Positions 62,054 through 64,000 of a DNA stretch of 64,000 nt are shown here, piece by piece. Origin of the DNA: Symbiodinium sp. CCMP2592 (Eukaryota > Sar > Dinophyceae > Suessiales > Symbiodiniaceae); the NCBI GenBank assembly GCA_905221615.1, contig CAJNDT010000496.1, positions 1 through 64,000 of the forward strand, in the 5' to 3' direction. A program made the position numbers and the translations under genes. The number at the start of each line of letters is the position of its first letter. Position 1 is the first letter of the stretch. Under the pieces are notes generated by a model. The model was not told the origin of the DNA and searched no databases. It saw nothing but the letters and a program-made list of their open reading frames with translations.

Positions 62054-62142
62054 GGTACACTTCTCGATTTGTGCGTGTCATCCTTGCGCAGGGGTCATGC
62101 TAATCTTCCCTGTGTCGTTCCTACTTTATCGGATGATCCCGG
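62054..62142 (-). ncRNA. U6: U6 spliceosomal snRNA gene
   Basis: The minus strand contains the invariant U6 core in order. First GGAACGACACAGGGAAG, then GATTAGCATGACCCCTGCGC (ACAGAGA-box variant ACAGGGA, then AGC triad region), then AAGGATGACACGCACAAATC (U6 internal stem-loop), then GAGAAGTGTACC. U6 pairs with the 5' splice site and U2 and forms the catalytic centre of the spliceosome. Upstream, CGGGATCATCCG can form the 5' cap hairpin. ACAGGGA instead of ACAGAGA, and ATGACCCC instead of ATGGCCCC, are departures from the common form. No T-run follows; GGGTTCAACCC does. It could be functional or a retro-copy. Confidence 0.85.
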
Positions 62143-62461
62143 GTTTAGGGTTTAGGCTTTAATTAGGTCTTGTAACTTGCTGTTCCAGAAAAGATTAACG
62201 GTTTGTGGCCTATGGCAAGTTCATGGACTACCCCAAGGGTCCAAGCGCTTCGGAATCATGTAATTACTCTGCCATATCCAGACCTCCGAAAATACTGGAT
62301 CCTTTGGACCCTTGTTGGCTTGAGGTTTGGGCTTACAGGGCTGCCTTTAGTAACGAGCTGCGCGTGGCATGTATTAGTACCTTGACATGAAGGGAACAAC
62401 CCTAAGCCCTAAACCCCTAACCCCTACACCCTAAATCCTAGAACCCTCATTCTTTCCAACG

Positions 62462-62580
62462 GTAAAAGGAGGGACCCTTAATAAGGACCCCTGGGTATAT
62501 ACCCTTAATAGAGCTATTATATACCCAGTATATAGCCCATTGTATTGTCGGGGTCCCCATTAAGGGTCCCTCCTTTTCCC
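62462..62580. repeat. Family I palindrome, copy 2
   Basis: AAAAGGAGGGACCCTTAATA AGGACCCC ... GGGGTCCCCATTAAGGGTCC CTCCTTTT. It ends at the exon 62587-62708. Confidence 0.7.
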
Positions 62581-62586
62581 CTTTGA

Positions 62587-62708
62587 TTCTTGCAAAACGC
62601 TCATGCGAAGCGCCTCTTCGCAGAAAGTCTGCTGCTGGCGCCGGGCGGCCAACTCTACGTCCACCGACTGCTCGAGAGCCTCCACGGCCTGGCTCAGATG
62701 GATGCTAC
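62587..62708 (-). CDS. Coiled-coil exon bounded by palindromic elements
   Basis: After ACGTAG, reads SIHLSQAVEALEQSVDVELA then ARRQQQTFCEEALRMSVLQE, strict heptads. On one side is a family C fragment, on the other the family I palindrome, each within a few nt of the exon. Confidence 0.6.
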
Positions 62709-62768
62709 GTTGTAGTTCCTTTTTTGTGTAACCAGGTTTATGGTTAGGATCTAAGGGCTCTTCAACGG

Positions 62769-62893
62769 CTGCATACTGTTGATGGTATACATCCTCCATT
62801 ACCTCAATTAAGGATGCTATACTGTTGATGGTATAAATCCTGCGTTACCTTAAGGACCCTGAACTATGGGAATTATGGTATATTCCTTATTAA
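62769..62893. repeat. Family E palindrome, copy 6
   Basis: Contains CTGTTGATGGTATAAATCCT twice in the same orientation (about 62770 and 62822) and the arm GGAATTATGGTATATTCCTT. A composite copy. Confidence 0.5.
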
Positions 62894-63022
62894 GTCGGTC
62901 CTTGTACCTTACCTTTTTCGGTTTAGGGTTTAGAGGACTTGGGGTTTAGGGTTAAATGTTTTGGGTTTAGGGGTTTAGGGCCTTAGGGTTTAGGGAAGAT
63001 CATGGGGCTTAGTAGTACCTAT

Positions 63023-63245
63023 CCCTAAGGGTCCAAGTGCCTATTAATCAAGAGTCTCCCAAATACTAACCCTACATAACTACTGCCCTGAAACCGAGTA
63101 CCTAATTATTTGGTCCTTTGGCATTTGGACCCTTAGGGTATAGTCTCCATTGTAGTGCCTTTTGTTTGGTTAACCAGTTTTATGGTTAGGACCTTACTAT
63201 AGAGATTTTGGTTAACCAAAAACGGAACTACAATGGAGACTATAG
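63023..63245. mobile_element. A-type palindrome followed by family C copy 4
   Basis: A: CCCTAAGGGTCCAAGTGCC ... GGCATTTGGACCCTTAGGG. C: TATAGTCTCCATTGTAGTGC ... AACTACAATGGAGACTATA. They share the last/first base pairs. A and C are also adjacent at 42.2-42.4 kb, and at 52.7-53.0 kb an A copy lies 134 nt before a C copy. Confidence 0.7.
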
Positions 63246-63429
63246 CTATATCATGGGGTTTATGGTCTCATACAGGATCTGACGAACCACGTGTTCAGTT
63301 TTTCTGAGTGTTGTATACATATAGTGCATATATATATATATATATATGTACAGTATATGTACACCTACATACATACGCATGCACAGAGTTTCACAGGCTC
63401 TAGGAGGCGGCTTCGGGGTGTATCTCGGA

Positions 63430-63551
63430 GGTGTGTTTATTCCTTGTCCTGTCGGAGTGGGTTACGATTCAGCAGTCTATCGCGTCATATATGGTTGAGA
63501 TCTATAACACTCTCGACGCAATGCTGGCCACAAGGCCATCCCAGCTGCCCT
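63430..63551 (+). CDS. Candidate plus-strand exon
   Basis: Reads SEWVTIQQSIASYMVEIYNT then LDAMLATRPSQLP. The minus strand is not open, so this is the best plus-strand exon in compartment II. Edges unknown. Confidence 0.35.
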
Positions 63552-63559
63552 TAAACCCT

Positions 63560-64000
63560 AAGACGATTCTAAAGCCTGATCAAGACCTCCCCGTATGCAC
63601 GCTGTACATACACATGTATATACTTAGATAAGTGGCCACTTCTTGGTGCTGAAGAACCTTACGTGCAATCCCTTTCCCCTCCCGTCGCCCTCACCCTAGT
63701 ATGTGTTTGGTGTCATTACACAGATTCCCTGAGGGCTGTTTCGAGGAATTGTAGGGGTCGTTTACGGGTTTCTTTAGCCCCCGGCAGCCCAAAGCTGAAC
63801 AAGACATGGCGCCATAACCCAATAGTACCATCCCTTAGGGTTTTAGTACCCAAATAGTTGCAGCTTAGGTCTCAGCCTTAATTTAAAACCTAACATCGAC
63901 ACCCTATGTTGTGCCATGTAGGTATTTGCAGTTCTTCATGTCGAAACTCTGCTTCGTGCGATGCAGGTACTTTGGATGCGATTGGACAGTCACTCGGCCC
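63560..64000. other. Window end, no firm gene
   Basis: A plus reading after GATGCAG at about 63966 (VLWMRLDSHSA) could be an exon running off the window. Otherwise unclassified. Confidence 0.25.

Overview
The window looks like nuclear DNA of a dinoflagellate (Suessiales/Symbiodiniaceae or a relative; the species cannot be told). The reasons are very short, scattered exons, non-canonical GC and GA 5' splice sites beside GT, introns bounded by direct repeats, pentatricopeptide-repeat (PPR) exons of the kind abundant in dinoflagellates, thousands of degenerate plant-type telomere words (TTTAGGG/CCCTAAA) and a eukaryotic U6 snRNA gene. Nearly all coding sequence is on the minus strand. Exon joins below were made by hand: each was kept only if the splice dinucleotides, reading phase and length agreed.

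1-17.6 kb (compartment I): GC-rich, free of telomere-like words, with (TAG)n arrays in introns and spacers. Three minus-strand genes can be assembled in phase. Gene 1 (17518-13660, 8 exons, about 863 aa, 5' end open) encodes a large protein with an acidic middle and a Pro/Ala-rich, coiled tail. Gene 2 (10782-9461, 4 exons, 306 aa) is of unknown function. Gene 3 (7535-190, 6 exons, about 1742 aa) may have a transposase/RNase-H-like core and an AP2-like end. One gene 3 intron is only 43 nt, GA-AG, between 8-nt direct repeats.

17.6-28.6 kb: compartment II begins. A PPR gene (or two) is spread over very small exons from 28.2 to 18.25 kb. Between its exons lies a second minus-strand gene (23.9-21.4 kb) with a signal peptide, Cys-rich modules and a region resembling the N-terminal helical domain of insecticidal delta-endotoxins. 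It carries an in-frame TGA and a frameshift.

28.6-44 kb and 53-63.5 kb: many 40-250 nt minus-strand exon candidates, several coiled-coil or membrane-like, separated by short palindromic elements of at least eleven families (called A-K here) and by telomere-like runs. Several elements have clear direct repeats, sit exactly at exon junctions, or are nested in one another. This is the pattern expected of intron-generating transposons (introners). A U6 snRNA gene is at 62.1 kb, and part of a likely DHHC palmitoyltransferase at 55.0-55.2 kb.

44.8-52.3 kb: a repeat block with an AT-rich satellite whose cassette flips orientation, a C-rich stretch, an 89-bp minisatellite flanked by an inverted repeat, and a purine/pyrimidine-rich stretch containing a diverged 1.1-kb duplication.
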